This document shows positions 61,968 through 64,000 of a DNA stretch of 64,000 bases, piece after piece. The position numbers and the translations under genes are program-made. Positions within the stretch are counted from its first letter, which is position 1, and each line of letters starts with the position of its first letter. The notes beneath the pieces are model-generated. The model ran no database searches, was not told where the DNA came from, and worked only from the letters and a program-made list of their open reading frames with translations. The stretch is from Psychroflexus aurantiacus (GTDB taxonomy: Bacteria > Bacteroidota > Bacteroidia > Flavobacteriales > Flavobacteriaceae): NCBI RefSeq assembly GCF_010820555.1, contig NZ_JAAIKD010000002.1, positions 124,001 to 188,000 on the forward strand, given 5' to 3'.

Positions 61968-64000
61968 TTATTCTATGGAAATTAAGTTGGCAATCAGTTT
62001 ATAGGCTCCGGGAACACCTGCTGGTAATTCTCTGAAAAAGCTTAAGCCAGTATAAATATAATGTCCTTTTCCATATTTACCCACCAAAATGCTACTCAGT
62101 TTAGGCGTCTCATCTTTATCATGCATGGATAAAACAGGAGACAGTTCCTGAGACCACTGGTCAGGAAAATAAAGTCCGCGCTCCTGAACCCAGCCATCAA
62201 AATCTTCTTTCACGATGATATTCGGATAATTTAGCACCTGATGTTCCGGAGCGATAAAGGTCACTTCTGCTTTTTCTTCAGTGACTCGGTCACGAGAAAT
62301 GCGCATGTCATAAGGCGCGATGTTATTGGTTTTCAGACCACGATTGGTATTGTACTGCACGATCATAGTCCCGCCTTGTTCTACAAACTGAAACAGTATA
62401 TCCTGCTTGTAAGCTAAAGCCTCATGAATATTGTAAGCACGAATTCCCATGATGACCACGTCAAAGCCTTCTAAGCGTTCTTTTGTAATCGCCTCCGGAG
62501 CAAATTCTTCAATATAAAATCCAAGATCCCTTAGATTGCTTGGGACACTTGAACCCGCACCGCTAATATAAGCGACCTTTTTATCGCTGATTTGGATGTT
62601 GAGGTTTACCAGTTTAGCGGAAGAGGTCTCTACCAGATTGTGGACGCCAATATGGTCATAATCGATGGTCGACACTTTTTGGTTTAGTGTTTTATTCCCT
62701 AATTTCAATTCTGGAGTAACTTTTACCGCCTCAAAAGAAGTGGGCGTGACTTCAAAAGCAAAAGTTTTGTTTTCTCCTGTATTGTCCAGATTGACTTCAT
62801 GAAATGCAGGCGAGACTTTCCAGTCTTTGGGAATAGCTAATTTTAATTGTCCGGATAAGTCATTCGTCAGGGCTCTGACATTGACTTCAATCGACTTTGT
62901 ATTTGAATTTTTAAACATATAAACCGACTCTCCCAGACTTAGAGAAGCCTCGGGCAGTAGTTCAAAGTCCTGGTAAACTTCGCCTTTCACAGGGTCGTTA
63001 TACTTGAAAATAAGAGGTTTTGTAATGCTGAATGCAGTTCCTTCTATATCAAATTCAAATGTAAACAGGAGTGGTTTGGGGCTTTCCGGGCGTCCAATTA
63101 ATTTTTGATCACTTACCTTATAAATTCCCAATTCCGGTTCTTCTTTTAGCCAGTAAGGTGTTGTGAACTTTTCTTGTGGATTTAATACAAAGCCTCTTGA
63201 AAATTTATAATCTATGTTGTTTCCAAGGGCAGTCTGGTCGATAGCAAAGGCCTGTCCGGAGTGTTCAATTGACTTTAGCTGAATTTGTTCGGGACTTCTG
63301 TTGATAATTTCAAATTCAATACTAAGCTGGTCTCCTGGATTTGCAAAAGGAAGTTCACTTCTGGCTTCTATGAAAAGTCCCAGGCAAGCGGAGATGACAG
63401 ATTCGATCTGGGCACTCTTTTGTGTTTTCCAAAATTCATCTGCTATGCCATCGATTAAGTTTTTAGCCTTTAGCAATTTTGGAACAGATTTCCACGGCTG
63501 TTTAAAATCAAATTCCTGTTCAACCTGATTCAGGATTTTGCCAATGGCCTTTCCTTCGGGAATTCGATTCCAGGAGGTATCTATTCCGGCAAAGGGGTTA
63601 TTTCCATCGAGTTTATCTCCTTGGATAAGCTCGATATATTCTACTTTATCTCCGCGAGAACCCGTGTTGCCAAAGCCCTGGGATTTGTGCTGACTTCTGC
63701 TCAGCGCAGAAATTTCATTATTGGATAAGCCTTCCAAAGGATAGTAGGTGTTAATGTCCAATTCGATAAAATTGGTTTTGTCTGCCTTTTCAAACGCCTC
63801 CTGACTGCCATAAAACCACCAGGACGTATTGAAGAAAGCGCGTTTTGGAGCCCAGGCTTCTACGAATTTTAACTGTGACGTAAATTCATCGCTTTGTCCG
63901 GCAATCTCAAAGGCCTCTGTACTCAGGATGGCCGAAGACGTATGGTGTCCATGTGTGCTGCCTGAAGTTCTATGGTCAAACCTGTTGATGATAATATCAG
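61968..64000 (-). CDS. PIG-L family deacetylase, N-terminus beyond the window
   Basis: Open on the minus strand through the right edge: about 677 codons are visible. Near the edge RTSGSTHGHHTSSAIL matches the PIG-L/LmbE metal-site segment that follows the N-terminal HPDD motif (outside the window). After the deacetylase come ~400 residues with Ig-like sandwiches (for example FEIINRSPEQIQLKSIEHSG), then a C-terminal region (VVIMGIRAYNIHEALAYKQD, FVEQGGTMIVQYNTNRG) like a flavodoxin/glutamine-amidotransferase-type fold. Members hydrolyse N-acetyl groups from sugars. Operon with the 37-aa protein and the symporter. The frame has no internal stop; a TTG at 63761 is not the start. Confidence 0.85.
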   Translation of the reverse strand, partial: DIIINRFDHRTSGSTHGHHTSSAILSTEAFEIAGQSDEFTSQLKFVEAWAPKRAFFNTSWWFYGSQEAFEKADKTNFIELDINTYYPLEGLSNNEISALSRSQHKSQGFGNTGSRGDKVEYIELIQGDKLDGNNPFAGIDTSWNRIPEGKAIGKILNQVEQEFDFKQPWKSVPKLLKAKNLIDGIADEFWKTQKSAQIESVISACLGLFIEARSELPFANPGDQLSIEFEIINRSPEQIQLKSIEHSGQAFAIDQTALGNNIDYKFSRGFVLNPQEKFTTPYWLKEEPELGIYKVSDQKLIGRPESPKPLLFTFEFDIEGTAFSITKPLIFKYNDPVKGEVYQDFELLPEASLSLGESVYMFKNSNTKSIEVNVRALTNDLSGQLKLAIPKDWKVSPAFHEVNLDNTGENKTFAFEVTPTSFEAVKVTPELKLGNKTLNQKVSTIDYDHIGVHNLVETSSAKLVNLNIQISDKKVAYISGAGSSVPSNLRDLGFYIEEFAPEAITKERLEGFDVVIMGIRAYNIHEALAYKQDILFQFVEQGGTMIVQYNTNRGLKTNNIAPYDMRISRDRVTEEKAEVTFIAPEHQVLNYPNIIVKEDFDGWVQERGLYFPDQWSQELSPVLSMHDKDETPKLSSILVGKYGKGHYIYTGLSFFRELPAGVPGAYKLIANLISIE

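Overview
The window reads as chromosomal DNA of a member of the Bacteroidota, most likely a Flavobacteriaceae. The evidence is a TonB-dependent receptor of the Bacteroidota outer-membrane barrel family, repeated TAnnTTTG promoter cores (the Bacteroidota -7 element), few recognisable Shine-Dalgarno sequences, many short lipoproteins, the prfB +1 frameshift site without an upstream SD-like stimulator, and family-typical genes (DUF349, DUF2911, DUF5522, CvfB-like S1 protein, MutS2 without Smr). I do not assign a genus. No phage, insertion sequence, CRISPR array, tRNA or rRNA is visible.

Layout. 1-5.6 kb: DUF349 protein (cut by the left edge), TonB-dependent receptor, a 56-aa membrane protein, fumC. 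5.6-11.2 kb: a PCIF1-like adenine methyltransferase homologue, arsC-like gene, prfB with its programmed frameshift, threonine aldolase, a TalC/FSA-type transaldolase, an SDR, and the SRP RNA gene. 11.2-20.5 kb: glutaminyl cyclotransferase, beta-helix lipoprotein, glyA, fumarylacetoacetase, DCC protein, mutS2, ung. 20.5-27.3 kb: leaderless-looking substrate-binding protein plus nucleoside phosphorylase, SUI1 protein, 2OG oxygenase, fused alpha/beta E1 dehydrogenase, small envelope proteins.

27.3-34.0 kb is the most distinctive region: a tight same-strand cluster of FAD oxidoreductase, SAM methyltransferase, type III polyketide synthase, FabL/FabI-type enoyl reductase, FabZ-like dehydratase, ketosynthase, a 2-TM protein, an acyl carrier protein and a 4'-phosphopantetheinyl transferase. 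The gene content predicts that a dedicated acyl-ACP supply feeds a type III PKS, whose resorcinol- or pyrone-type lipid would then be methylated and oxidised. The first three genes parallel the Streptomyces srsABC logic, but the fatty-acid half differs.

34-46.6 kb: secreted protein, recQ, Rrf2 regulator, SLC13 permease, small membrane proteins (DoxX, DUF2752, CD225), hemL, glucosaminidase-LysM lipoprotein, PLP deaminase, DUF4136 lipoprotein, GreA/B factor, esterase, GH113-like hydrolase. 46.6-51.2 kb: menI-menF, menD and CvfB, so menaquinone is made by the classical o-succinylbenzoate route. 51-59 kb: tryptophan dioxygenase, trxB, aroB, proline dehydrogenase, DinB protein, xseA-xseB, kdsA. 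59-64 kb: DUF2911 protein, an SSS symporter with a 37-aa membrane partner, and a PIG-L deacetylase cut by the right edge, the last three forming one operon.

Two items stand out: the type III PKS cluster and the bacterial PCIF1-like protein.
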